Shown: positions 26,765 to 34,939 of the stretch, piece after piece
Position numbering within the stretch: the first letter of the stretch is position 1
How the letters are laid out: each line of letters starts with the position of its first letter
Assembly: GCF_009712225.1 (NCBI RefSeq)
Contig: NZ_WASP01000006.1
Coordinates: 707,273 to 771,272 of the forward strand
From: Desulfovibrio sp.
GTDB taxonomy: Bacteria; Desulfobacterota; Desulfovibrionia; Desulfovibrionales; Desulfovibrionaceae
DNA: 64,000 bases
Direction: 5' to 3'
Made by a program: the position numbers and the translations under genes
Notes under the pieces: model-generated
Told to the model about the DNA's origin: nothing
What the model saw: the letters and a program-made list of their open reading frames with translations, nothing else
Database searches by the model: none

Positions 26765-27274
26765 CTATTTATCTTTAGTAGTAAAAATATTGCTGTTTTT
26801 ATTCGTTGCAATGATTGTGATCCAATCATGTATTTCTTCATTGCTATATTCAAAGTCTTTAAGCCCAAAGTGTGCGCTAGTAATAATTTCCAAGGCTAGA
26901 AGAAAATTAAGTATGTAAGCAACAGCAGTAAGTGGACTATCCCATATTATAATATTGTATATAAGGGCAGAAATTCCGAATATTAAAATTCCTCTTATTA
27001 ATGAAGTTAAATATTGGCAAATTAAAATTCCTTCTGAGTGGATTTTTTTTAAAGTATTATTTCGCGGTTTGAACCGATGTATTACAAATAGTGGTATGCA
27101 GATTGCGAGTAGTATTAACGTAAGTTCTAGCTTTTTTGCTTCAATTTCATTTGTAATGCGTTGAATATCTGCGGAAAATGTGAAAGATAAAATTATTCCA
27201 ATTAACAATCTGTGTATAAAAAACCTCAATTCTTTTCTCACGTTGATAAATGTAAACAAGTCCTTAAGTGGCAT
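26765..27274 (-). CDS. Four-helix membrane protein
   Basis: 169 residues, AT-rich, unknown. Hydrophobic helices at about 20-36, 50-66, 88-110 and 114-132, followed by a polar tail (FEYSNEEIHDWITIIATNK). Composition differs from the GC-rich endonuclease gene next door. No partner gene can be assigned. Confidence 0.6.
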   Translation of the reverse strand: MPLKDLFTFINVRKELRFFIHRLLIGIILSFTFSADIQRITNEIEAKKLELTLILLAICIPLFVIHRFKPRNNTLKKIHSEGILICQYLTSLIRGILIFGISALIYNIIIWDSPLTAVAYILNFLLALEIITSAHFGLKDFEYSNEEIHDWITIIATNKNSNIFTTKDK

Positions 27275-27343
27275 TTGTTTTCCTTCATAGTGCGCGCAAA
27301 AAGCAGCGGTGTCTGTGCATCTCCGTGGCCATGCTAGGCAAGA

Positions 27344-28090
27344 TCACCACAGCCCCGCCGCCTGGCAGGGCCCCTTCACAAACTTGTTCTCGTTCCCCTG
27401 AAGCTTCTCAATGCGTTTCACGCGGGTACATTCCCAGGCGTCCACCGGGTACTGACGATCCCATGCCTGCATTAGCTGCTCTTGCTGGCGGCTCATGTGG
27501 TAGCGCGAATAGGAATCCTGCATGTAGAAATATGTTCTGGCGATCTGTCCACGGGCGCGCGCCGGGGGCTCGGCCTTGTTGCCGCTAATCTTCATGTCGC
27601 ACGCCCCGAATGTAGGTTTCTCCCCGGCAAGCATGGCGTAGTTGAAATTTGACCGCATGGCGTTGACGGCGCCAATGGCCGGATACAGGTTGTACATATC
27701 AGCCTGCATCAGGCGGTATTCTGGGTTGACCTTTTCGGCGCACTTGCGGCCACGAAACTCTTTGCCCCGGTTGTCCACGCATTGGGGAGAGCCATCGCGC
27801 CATTCCGCAAAGGTCTGACCGAAATTTTCGGCTGGTAGGGCGTGTTCCCATTCGATTTTGTCCGCACGCTTTTCATGTTTGGGCGTCACGAACCCGTCCG
27901 GCAGCGTCACGTTGCCCTGGGCGTCGTATGTCGCGCCGCAATAAAATGTAACGCGGTGGTCGGCGTAGACCTGCGACAACATCTTCTTTGAGTGCGAGAA
28001 ACTGTCGTTAGTCGTATTGCCCCCGGCAAGAGAGAGGGCCGGGAGAAGGAGTAGCAAGCTAAGGGAGAGTGCGATTTTTTTCAGATCCAT
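27344..28090 (-). CDS. Secreted endonuclease I (EndA/Dns family)
   Basis: Extracytoplasmic DNase of 248 residues. An N-terminal signal peptide (LLLLLPALSLAGG) precedes the endonuclease I domain: IEWEHALPAENFGQTF holds the catalytic histidine motif of the family, and NLYPAIGAVNAMRSNFNY the metal-binding asparagine region; paired cysteines are consistent with a periplasmic protein. AAGGA is placed 7 bases before the ATG. On a mobile element it could degrade host or competing DNA outside the cytoplasm. Confidence 0.92.
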   Translation of the reverse strand: MDLKKIALSLSLLLLLPALSLAGGNTTNDSFSHSKKMLSQVYADHRVTFYCGATYDAQGNVTLPDGFVTPKHEKRADKIEWEHALPAENFGQTFAEWRDGSPQCVDNRGKEFRGRKCAEKVNPEYRLMQADMYNLYPAIGAVNAMRSNFNYAMLAGEKPTFGACDMKISGNKAEPPARARGQIARTYFYMQDSYSRYHMSRQQEQLMQAWDRQYPVDAWECTRVKRIEKLQGNENKFVKGPCQAAGLW

Positions 28091-28177
28091 AACATATCCT
28101 TTTCTATCCCAATGCTAGGTTGAAAACATCACTTACGAAGTGCATGTTCGACAATCAATAAGCTAATGGGAGGGAGT

Positions 28178-28411
28178 ATGAAAAGGATCATTTTTGCTCT
28201 GATTGCATTTTCTCTGGCCTTTGCCCCGTGCCTGATTGCCACTGACGCCAGCGCCAAGGGGTCAACAAGCGTAAAGGGCTACACCAAAAAGAGCGGCACC
28301 TATGTGGCCCCGCACAAGCGCACGGCTGCGAACAAGACGAAGAGCGACAACTACTCGACCAAAGGGAATACTAACCCCTACACCGGGAAGAAGGGAACGA
28401 AGAATCCGTAG
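28178..28411 (+). CDS. Small secreted protein with NYST/NPYTG motif (copy 1)
   Basis: 77 residues from the ATG at 28178 (GGGAGGG upstream). A signal peptide (residues 1-26, cleavage near TDASA) precedes a short basic mature part: VKGYTKKSGTYVAPHKRT, then DNYSTKGNTNPYTGKKGT. The same motif order recurs in the product of 29757-30074. This motif is common in short exported bacterial proteins of unknown role. Confidence 0.75.
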   Translation: MKRIIFALIAFSLAFAPCLIATDASAKGSTSVKGYTKKSGTYVAPHKRTAANKTKSDNYSTKGNTNPYTGKKGTKNP

Positions 28412-28438
28412 GTTCCTGCTGCGAACTTGTCAGGCCGG

Positions 28439-28464
28439 GCCGCTCAGTAATGGGCGGCTTTTTT
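28439..28464 (+). terminator. Terminator
   Basis: GCCGCTCA-GTAA-TGGGCGGC stem-loop (28439-28458) followed by TTTTTT, after the small secreted-protein gene. Confidence 0.85.
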
Positions 28465-28597
28465 AATTCCATGCTTGCGAACTCGCCCCCTGCCATACGT
28501 CCGAGACGACGGCGGTTGGACCCGACGCGGCAGATGGCGAGTTTGTATGATAATATTTTTGAGAAATAACAGCAGCCAGCTTGCTACGCCTTGTGGT

Positions 28598-29146
28598 TCA
28601 TTGTCCGCTTGTAATCCTTTTTATTCTTTCTCGCTCTTCGAGCGTTTTTCTTTTTATTGTAATAAACGGCCACACGTCAGATAGGTAATGAAAGGATAGC
28701 TTGTTTATATTTCCAAATCCAAGGATATAGATGTTACCAGCGAGAAGGATCCAGGCAAGAATTATTAACAATATTTCATCATTATGAACTGATGTATGTC
28801 TATCAAATAAGTTAAAATTAAATAATATAAAAGTTATTATATCTCCGGCTAGTATGACATAGCGAAATATATTGTTGATATTGAGTGTTTTTTCTTTCTC
28901 ATATTTATCTTGTTGAAAATTAAGTTTGGGGCCATTGAACATCTCGTCCAATAACTCAATTTCTCCATCCCCAAATGCAAGTGTTTTATAGTTGGGGTAT
29001 GCGATGGATACGCCCCTGATAGTGAGGATTTTTTCAACAGCCTCTTTGCCAACAGGAAGGAGCATGTCACTGTTATATATTTCAAATAAAAAACGAGTAG
29101 AATGGTTGGCATAGTTGGTCATTATTTTTTCAATTTCTTCGTGCAT
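28598..29146 (-). CDS. Membrane protein downstream of barstar
   Basis: 182 residues from the ATG at 29146, which has GGAGG at good spacing; the longer frame runs into the barstar gene and was rejected. The N-terminal 95 residues are soluble (with LLPVGKEAVEKILTIRGVSI), followed by two hydrophobic helices (YVILAGDIITFILFNFNLF and EILLIILAWILLAGNIYIL) and a short basic tail. It begins 37 bases after the barstar stop and is probably co-transcribed with it. Function unknown. Confidence 0.6.
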   Translation of the reverse strand: MHEEIEKIMTNYANHSTRFLFEIYNSDMLLPVGKEAVEKILTIRGVSIAYPNYKTLAFGDGEIELLDEMFNGPKLNFQQDKYEKEKTLNINNIFRYVILAGDIITFILFNFNLFDRHTSVHNDEILLIILAWILLAGNIYILGFGNINKLSFHYLSDVWPFITIKRKTLEERERIKRITSGQ

Positions 29147-29183
29147 AGCAATAACACTCCTCCAATTTTTATGTACAAAGCCA

Positions 29184-29591
29184 TTATTCCTCGAATTCCA
29201 AAGTGCAGTCGTGGCCTGACCTTTTATCGTAAAGGGTAATTTCAATAATTTCGTCCATGAGCGTAGGGCCAATCTCATTCAGTGCGTCAATTATTTGCTT
29301 TTTTACGATATCTCGATTCAACGGATGGCAACGCTTCAATTTATCTTCACAGTATTTTGCTGTTGCTGGATAACCGAAGTCTGAGCGGCTTTTGGCTGCA
29401 TTTTTCCAAAGGATTGCAATCGGCTCACCCCGTTCATGGCGACCAAATCCACCGCGCAGAATGTCGTTGTAGGCATCCAAGTTGTGCCCTGTCCTAAAAG
29501 TAAGATCCTTTGTGAAGACCTCATCCACCTCGCAGAAGAAGCCCTCAATGGTGTCAAACCGTGCACCATCAATTATAAATTTTTCTCGCAT
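29184..29591 (-). CDS. Barstar-family RNase inhibitor
   Basis: 135-residue member of the barstar family (barnase inhibitor). The diagnostic stretch is HNLDAYNDILRGGFG, equivalent to the ENLDALWD region that blocks the RNase active site in Bacillus barstar, after FIIDGARFDTIEGFF; EPIAILWKNAAKS follows. The C-terminus is about 35 residues longer than the minimal family. No barnase-like RNase is next to it, so it is an orphan immunity gene, or its partner is the unknown membrane protein downstream. Confidence 0.85.
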   Translation of the reverse strand: MREKFIIDGARFDTIEGFFCEVDEVFTKDLTFRTGHNLDAYNDILRGGFGRHERGEPIAILWKNAAKSRSDFGYPATAKYCEDKLKRCHPLNRDIVKKQIIDALNEIGPTLMDEIIEITLYDKRSGHDCTLEFEE

Positions 29592-29756
29592 ACTGCCTCA
29601 CAGCTCGTTTTCCCATCATGTTTGCTCAAATGTCACAATTGAGCAATTTGCCGAGGAGTATACTAAGGTTCGCAGAGTAGAGGCTTTCCCCTATTCCGGT
29701 GCTGGGTTGAAGCTGAATTTATGGAGTGATAGGCCAGAGAAAATGGGAGGTGGACT

Positions 29757-30074
29757 ATGAAGAAATTATTGATTCTCGCGTTCCTTCTTTTCCCCGTGTC
29801 AGCCCTCGCGTATGGCGATGACGTACATGTGAATGGCTACACTCGCAGCAATGGCACCTTTGTTCAACCGCATATGAGAACTGCCCCAGACAACACTACC
29901 AGCAATAATTACAGCACATACGGAAACACAAACCCGTATACCGGGCAGCAGGGGACGCACCACCCTGACAATAGCTATTCAGGAAACAGCTTCAACCACA
30001 ACAGCAATACCAATCAGCTTGGCGGGAACAATCACGGCGGATTTAACAATAGCTCGTCACATCGGGGCTGGTAA
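29757..30074 (+). CDS. Small secreted protein with NYST/NPYTG motif (copy 2)
   Basis: 105 residues with signal peptide (LLILAFLLFPVSALA). The mature start VNGYTRSNGTFVQPHMRT and NNYSTYGNTNPYTGQQGT repeat the motif order of the 28178-28411 product, followed by a histidine/asparagine/glycine-rich tail (about residues 70-105) absent from copy 1. GGGAGGTGG precedes the ATG. The Asn/Gly/His tail suggests a flexible surface or metal-binding segment. Confidence 0.75.
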   Translation: MKKLLILAFLLFPVSALAYGDDVHVNGYTRSNGTFVQPHMRTAPDNTTSNNYSTYGNTNPYTGQQGTHHPDNSYSGNSFNHNSNTNQLGGNNHGGFNNSSSHRGW

Positions 30075-30081
30075 TTGACAT

Positions 30082-30651
30082 ATGGCAATTACTCAAGACT
30101 TTATTTATGGCTTCGGTGGATTTGGTGGATATCCATCCCGATGCCTGATTCGCATACTTGATGAGGCAGATAAACCCCTTGTTGTCATCTGTTCTCAGAT
30201 GGCAAACAAGCCAGGCACGTCCGTCACAAACGCGGCTGAAATTATTTCCAAATCGATCCAAGAGTACTTGGCACAAGACAGTTTGCCGTTGTGCGCTGCC
30301 ATCCAGCGTTACATCAAGACATCGAAACTCACAACAATCCTTGACGATCTGATCACTCGCCTGAAAGAGAGCAAAACGCATACGATATTTACACTAGAGT
30401 CGATCAAACTCGCACTCGAGTACCGGGAGTCACAAATAGCACGGCTTCGAAAGGTTAAGGAGTTGATTTGGGTTGAGCACTACAATGCGTCACTGGGTTT
30501 AAACTTGGGGTATGAATATATGGAAGTATCTTTCGTACCCGGAACATGGGGGCCAAAGTGGACTGGAACAACGATTTCGGCACTTTCCGAATCAACAGGC
30601 TATCCCATTGCTGAATTCCAAATCGACCCGTCTGCCGTCCACCTGCCCTAA
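30082..30651 (+). CDS. Hypothetical protein
   Basis: 189 residues, soluble, not recognised. It starts 8 bases after the preceding stop and lacks a strong Shine-Dalgarno, so coupling is likely. Visible features are only a glycine-rich start (FIYGFGGFGGYPSR) and a central helix (LTTILDDLITRLKESK). It is the last gene before the right end of accessory unit 1. Confidence 0.6.
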   Translation: MAITQDFIYGFGGFGGYPSRCLIRILDEADKPLVVICSQMANKPGTSVTNAAEIISKSIQEYLAQDSLPLCAAIQRYIKTSKLTTILDDLITRLKESKTHTIFTLESIKLALEYRESQIARLRKVKELIWVEHYNASLGLNLGYEYMEVSFVPGTWGPKWTGTTISALSESTGYPIAEFQIDPSAVHLP

Positions 30652-30715
30652 CAAGCTTTAAGGGAGACCATGTAACATCAGTCCTCACCAACCCAGATTG
30701 TCCATCAAATTATTT

Positions 30716-30736
30716 TGGGGGTATAATTGGGGGTAT
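30716..30736. repeat. Integrase arm-type repeats, right end (TGGGGGTAT)
   Basis: Two direct copies of TGGGGGTAT, 30716-30724 and 30728-30736, 12 bp apart, the same word and step as the inverted pair at 16034-16052 next to the integrase. They lie about 60 bp from the att copy at 30793, a normal arm-to-core distance. Confidence 0.65.
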
Positions 30737-30792
30737 AAATAAAAAAATAAATTTTAATAATAATATATTACAGATAGTTAAATTATATTATT

Positions 30793-30811
30793 GAGTCCCG
30801 CCCTCGCACCA
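30793..30811 (+). other. Internal att copy (right end of unit 1)
   Basis: GAGTCCCGCCCTCGCACCA, equal to the tRNA-Leu 3' end except for one missing G. Arm-type repeats lie on its left and terminator DNA that also follows the right-most att copy lies on its right. Confidence 0.8.
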
Positions 30812-31040
30812 TGAAAACACTTTTGATGAATTCCACAAAATTCATTAAGTTTAAAAAACCGCTCCAGTCCTTGAGATTGGAGCGGTTTTTTATTTCATTT
30901 ACTTCCGCAAGCAACCACCTGTGTTGGTTATATTGTTGGTCTTGAGACACTAGTACTGACACAAGACCAACAAAAGACCGCAAAACAACACCAAGACACA
31001 TTTTTCAGACTTGTCTACATCCCTTCTGAATAAAACAAAG
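30796..31040. repeat. Duplicated att flank, copy A
   Basis: From TCCCGCCC to 30938 the DNA equals 48485-48628 apart from the one-base gap in the att core; from 30939 to about 31040 the two copies are clearly related but diverged. Copy A also has a perfect inverted repeat TTGTTGGTCTTG / CAAGACCAACAA (30933-30944 with 30962-30973) that is imperfect in copy B. Confidence 0.9.
30853..30895. terminator. tRNA-type terminator, copy A
   Basis: AAAAAACCGCTCCA pairs perfectly with TGGAGCGGTTTTTT (30853-30866 with 30878-30891). This was probably the native terminator of tRNA-Leu, or a close copy. Confidence 0.85.
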
Positions 31041-31062
31041 TACAACACGTACCTGTTCGTGT

Positions 31063-31338
31063 ATTAAAAAAAGCAAGGGGAAAGAAGGACAACTTGATCA
31101 ACAATGGATCGAAACAGAAAATGACCTCAAAGCCTTAATTAATGAAGGCAAACTTACTCTTGCCTCCGCAGAGGCATTTTGTCGAATAGCCCACTTTCGA
31201 TTGTTTGACGGATGTAACAAACGTATTGGGGTAAGGCCAGAGGCAAGGGGGTCATCTTCATGTAGGAAAAAAAGAGCAATGGGCATGATTGATACAAAGA
31301 ACACGATCAAAATGAAGGCCGGTCAGCACTTCAACTGA
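31063..31338 (+). pseudogene. Open frame remnant at left end of unit 2
   Basis: About 91 codons without a usable start read KGKEGQLDQQWIETENDLKA then EGKLTLASAEAFCR; codon use looks coding. No family recognised. Its position directly inside the duplicated flank suggests a gene cut when unit 2 was formed. The rest of 31041-31420 shows nothing else. Confidence 0.3.
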
Positions 31339-31420
31339 CCGACACGCAGAAGTTGTATTTACATTGACACATAAACTGAAATTTCGATGATTCACACAAG
31401 AGAACAACTTTTCAGGAGTG

Positions 31421-32743
31421 TCACTCCTCCAGTGTGCCTAGTGAAAAGAACTCATTAAGGCTGCCGCATGGAGGCAGCAGCAAGCGCTTCTTCTCCAGGC
31501 AAAAGGGCAAAACCCAAAGGCACAGGCCAGTCGGATTGATAAACTCAAACTTTGGCAGTGCCTGATCAAGCGCATCCGTCTTTGGATAAATCAGCACCAC
31601 ACTGCCCTGGCCTTCCAGATAATTCTGACCATAGGCGTTTGGCTGATAAAAATCAGACTGAGCCAAACCGTATTTTTTATCACTGTTCCCCTGACTAGAA
31701 TCAATCAGCTTCCACTTTGTATCTAAAACCAGACGATTTTTCTTTGATTCCCGCACGAGCAAATCAGGTTTGAGCCGAAACCAACCCTGTTCAAGATGCC
31801 TGACCAGATGCTGATTCTGCACCTGTTCTCGCAAATGAAAGGCAGGCTTGAGCTGCACGGCAAGATGCATGGCAACAAATGCTTCAAACACCTTTTCCAT
31901 GGGGAATAGCAAAGACGGTGCACGATGTTGACCATCGCCCGTAAGCGGGGATTCTTCGCGCAAGATCAAACGCGCCCAGGCCAGAGCCGCCTCGTAATGC
32001 ACCATGCAGCGATCGTGTCGCACAAGGGTAAAATCCACCACAGGATCAACGGATGCTGGCACTTCGGCAAAAACAAAACCCAGCTCCCGCGCCAGCTGAT
32101 GATTACTCTGCGAGGTTGTCCAGACGAGAACCCGCCGAAGCGCGGCATGCAGCAAGCGGTTTTCAGGCCGGTTGGAAGAAAATCCGTCTGCCTCAGTAAA
32201 AAAACGGTCGCGCCGACACAGATTCTGGCGCAAGTGCGAAGCCATTTGCAGCTTGCCCCGCAAGGCAAAGCGGTTCTCCTGCTCCTGCCTGTAATCGCTC
32301 TGCAAACCGCGTTTTACAATGCGCTCAACAGCGTGCAAAAATTCGCCAATAAATATCTCCAGCAGGGGCATGTTGGTGAGGGCCAGATGGGCGCTGGCAG
32401 TCTGGATATGACGAAACTCCCCAAGGCAACTCAGCATGTCGATAAGCAGGGTGCGGGCCTCGGCATCGCCGCCCATGGCCTTGGCGACCTTGGGCAGCAC
32501 CTCAATCTGATACCCGCAAGGGGCGCAAACAACGCCAACAAAGCTGTTGACCTTTACCGCAGGCCGCCCGTGCGCCTGAGCAAGACGCAGCCAAGTAGCC
32601 CCGCCCAGCTCGGCAAAGCGCAACGCCTCGCCTGCCAGCCAGTCAAACACCTTTTCCGGCACAGGTTGCAGCCCGGCAATCGCAACATCGCCGGGCCGCT
32701 CGGCTACCAATGCGTCAAATTCATAAACCGTGCATCTTGTCAT
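31421..32743 (-). CDS. mcrC: McrC-like nuclease subunit of an McrBC system
   Basis: 440 residues from the ATG at 32743 (MTRCTVYEFDALV); the longer frame overlaps mcrB. It carries the McrC layout: an N-terminal mixed domain with GYQIEVLPKV, and a C-terminal PD-(D/E)xK nuclease with RLKPDLLVRE followed by RLVLDTKWK. With the McrB motor it cleaves DNA carrying modified bases and so restricts incoming phage or plasmid DNA. The start is 10 bases after the mcrB stop, so the pair is an operon on the minus strand. Confidence 0.92.
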   Translation of the reverse strand: MTRCTVYEFDALVAERPGDVAIAGLQPVPEKVFDWLAGEALRFAELGGATWLRLAQAHGRPAVKVNSFVGVVCAPCGYQIEVLPKVAKAMGGDAEARTLLIDMLSCLGEFRHIQTASAHLALTNMPLLEIFIGEFLHAVERIVKRGLQSDYRQEQENRFALRGKLQMASHLRQNLCRRDRFFTEADGFSSNRPENRLLHAALRRVLVWTTSQSNHQLARELGFVFAEVPASVDPVVDFTLVRHDRCMVHYEAALAWARLILREESPLTGDGQHRAPSLLFPMEKVFEAFVAMHLAVQLKPAFHLREQVQNQHLVRHLEQGWFRLKPDLLVRESKKNRLVLDTKWKLIDSSQGNSDKKYGLAQSDFYQPNAYGQNYLEGQGSVVLIYPKTDALDQALPKFEFINPTGLCLWVLPFCLEKKRLLLPPCGSLNEFFSLGTLEE

Positions 32744-32753
32744 TCGCTGCCCG

Positions 32754-34778
32754 TCAAGCCAAAGGCTTATAAATGCCGATATATGCCTGCGGATTGGCAA
32801 AAGCTGCGGGCTGCACTGTATAACGCCTCTTTGTGGTGTAGCTTTCCAGCCCATGATCGCTGCCAAACAGGGAGCTCAGGTCTTGGAGAGCATCACTTTC
32901 AGCAATAAACCGGGCATTCACATCATTTTTTTGATTGTCGCCCAGCACAAGGCGAATTTTTCGCCAGTCTTCAAAGAAATATTCTTCCAGCAGCGGCATA
33001 ATACGGTTGCGGAATATACCAGCCAGCATGTCAAAGTGTTTATCCTCATTTTGCTCTTTTTTCAGCAGTGTAAAATATGCGTGGCCAATGCAGTGATCTC
33101 TGTCGTAGAGCACTTCGATGCGTTCATTAATGCGCATCAGCATCTGGCGCACATCAATATCTCCTGCACTTGTCTTTACAATCAGGCCCGCAAGCGGCGG
33201 ATCATTTAATTCTCCAGCATCTTTCACCGCACGCACATCGGGCAGCAGCGGCACAAATTCAAATCGACGGCGCAGGGCTGTATCAAGCAGGGCCAGCGAC
33301 CGGTCTGCGGTGTTCATTGTGCCGATGATATCCACGTTTGCAGGAACGGAAAATTTTTCGCCAGAATAGGCCAGGGCAAGCTCCAGCGGGGGCGCATTTC
33401 CCTTTAAGGGGTCGCGCTTGTCTGGCTCGATCAGCGTGATAAGTTCACCGAAAATTTTGCTGATATTGCCCCGGTTGATTTCGTCAATCACCATGGCAAA
33501 GCGCAGGTCAGGGGCCTGCCGCGCCTTGTGGCACAGCTCCTTGAACACCCCGGCACGAATTTCATACGCAACATCATCTGTTTCGCCATCGCCGTTCAAT
33601 ACAGGGCGCAGGCCTTCAACAAATTCTTCGTAGCCGTATGACTGATGAAAGGTCACAATACTGTACCGCTGCACGGTGGCGTCAGCGGCTGGGCCAGCAT
33701 CAACAAGCGCGATTCCATCGGCAGGAGCAGACACCACGTCTGCCCCATAATCACTCTCAAGCAGACGCATCAAGGTATAGGTTTTGCCTGTACCTGGGGG
33801 GCCGTAATAGATGCGGTTAAAACCGAGTGCTGTAGGTTTGCTGTTCTTGTTTATCTCAGCTCCATTGTCAGCAGGCGTTGGCGTTGCCTCTTCACACTCT
33901 GATTTGTTAAACTCGTCAGCCCACACGGCCAGCTCCGCCAGATCCGTTTCAAAATAAGGCTTGAGCAAGTTTCCTTCAAAAAATGCCAGATCACCAGCCC
34001 CCACTTGCTTGAAGGTAGACTGGGCTCCTGGCATCCACTTCTTGCTGTTTTTAGTATAGAGCTCAGTTTTCACAGCTTCCTTAAAAACACGGTAACGGCG
34101 CTGCCAACCTTCTTTTTCATTGGTGCGGGGCGACGCACCCGATGTAAATTGCCCGATACGCACAGGGTAATCGCCGTGACAAAGAAAAAATAATGTTCCG
34201 TTTGGAGTATTGCTAAAAGCCTCGATTTGGTCATCAGTTCCAGCACGGACTAACACTGCCAAGTTTTCATCTCGATACAGACGCAGTTCATCAGCAGTCA
34301 TGCTTGAGTCAGAATGCAAGAGCTTCCAGATCACCAGATTCTTATGGCTCCAGTCCTCCCACACCTTATATCCGTATTCCAGAATACCCATACCAGCAGG
34401 CATTTTGGCAAGCGTAGCCTTTTGCAGTGCGCCCATGCTCAGCTTTTCACTTTCACCCAGATGGACAGCCAACATTGATTTTTTAAAAATATTTACTATT
34501 TTAGGCTGCTGTCGATCCTGATAATGAAAGGCAATTTTCCACTTAAAGCATTCCCAGAGAGGCTGCTTGTAGGTGTCTATGGAATCCAGATCGCCCAGAG
34601 CGGCCCACGTTGCAATCTGAACAACATAATCCCGCACCTTTTCAAAGGCCTGCTCTGGCGTTGTACCCAATGACGTGTACCAGCCATAGGCGTCAGAGAA
34701 GCTATACGTTGCATCAGATTTGATTTCCTTGGTGTCTTTGCGGGAGTACACGCCAAATTTGAATGCATTCCCCCCCAA
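32754..34778 (-). CDS. mcrB: McrB-like GTPase, 5' end damaged
   Basis: About 674 residues of the AAA+ motor of an McrBC system. Walker A GPPGTGKT follows FNRIYY; Walker B is MVIDEINRGN; IIGTMNTADRSLALLDTALR is the McrB-type sensor and arginine region. The N-terminal half (with KKWMPGAQSTFKQVGAGDLA) would read the modified DNA. In this frame the only start is a TTG within a run of seven G (34770-34776), with no Shine-Dalgarno. The natural N-terminus is encoded upstream in another phase (see 34790-34939). Confidence 0.88.
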   Translation of the reverse strand: MGGNAFKFGVYSRKDTKEIKSDATYSFSDAYGWYTSLGTTPEQAFEKVRDYVVQIATWAALGDLDSIDTYKQPLWECFKWKIAFHYQDRQQPKIVNIFKKSMLAVHLGESEKLSMGALQKATLAKMPAGMGILEYGYKVWEDWSHKNLVIWKLLHSDSSMTADELRLYRDENLAVLVRAGTDDQIEAFSNTPNGTLFFLCHGDYPVRIGQFTSGASPRTNEKEGWQRRYRVFKEAVKTELYTKNSKKWMPGAQSTFKQVGAGDLAFFEGNLLKPYFETDLAELAVWADEFNKSECEEATPTPADNGAEINKNSKPTALGFNRIYYGPPGTGKTYTLMRLLESDYGADVVSAPADGIALVDAGPAADATVQRYSIVTFHQSYGYEEFVEGLRPVLNGDGETDDVAYEIRAGVFKELCHKARQAPDLRFAMVIDEINRGNISKIFGELITLIEPDKRDPLKGNAPPLELALAYSGEKFSVPANVDIIGTMNTADRSLALLDTALRRRFEFVPLLPDVRAVKDAGELNDPPLAGLIVKTSAGDIDVRQMLMRINERIEVLYDRDHCIGHAYFTLLKKEQNEDKHFDMLAGIFRNRIMPLLEEYFFEDWRKIRLVLGDNQKNDVNARFIAESDALQDLSSLFGSDHGLESYTTKRRYTVQPAAFANPQAYIGIYKPLA

Positions 34779-34789
34779 ATGCTGCCCAT

Positions 34790-34939
34790 CTAATCCAGAC
34801 GGGCCTCAATCCAGTAGGTAAAAGTCTCGGTCGATCCTGCCTTGATGTACTCATCCAGCGTCATGGTTGCCAGTCGCGAAATGGGCCAAATACTAAGAAA
34901 TTCATCCCAAAGTGCATATTGCTCTGAAAAATCATTCAT
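34790..34939 (-). pseudogene. Detached N-terminal piece of mcrB
   Basis: ATG at 34939 with AAGGGG upstream opens MNDFSEQYALWDEFLSIWPI and continues through LDEYIKAGSTETFTYWIEARLD before a TAG (34790-34792). After the TAG the same frame reads MGSIWGG up to the G7 run, where a shift of one base would join it to NAFKFGVYSRKD of the long mcrB frame. Two lesions, a stop and a frameshift, therefore separate this piece from the rest. Confidence 0.7.

Noticed and set aside
30811..31001. Small gene starting at the ATG right after the att core, or on the opposite strand
   Set aside because: The segment is a terminator-containing flank duplicated at 48501; open frames end within a few codons or differ between copies.
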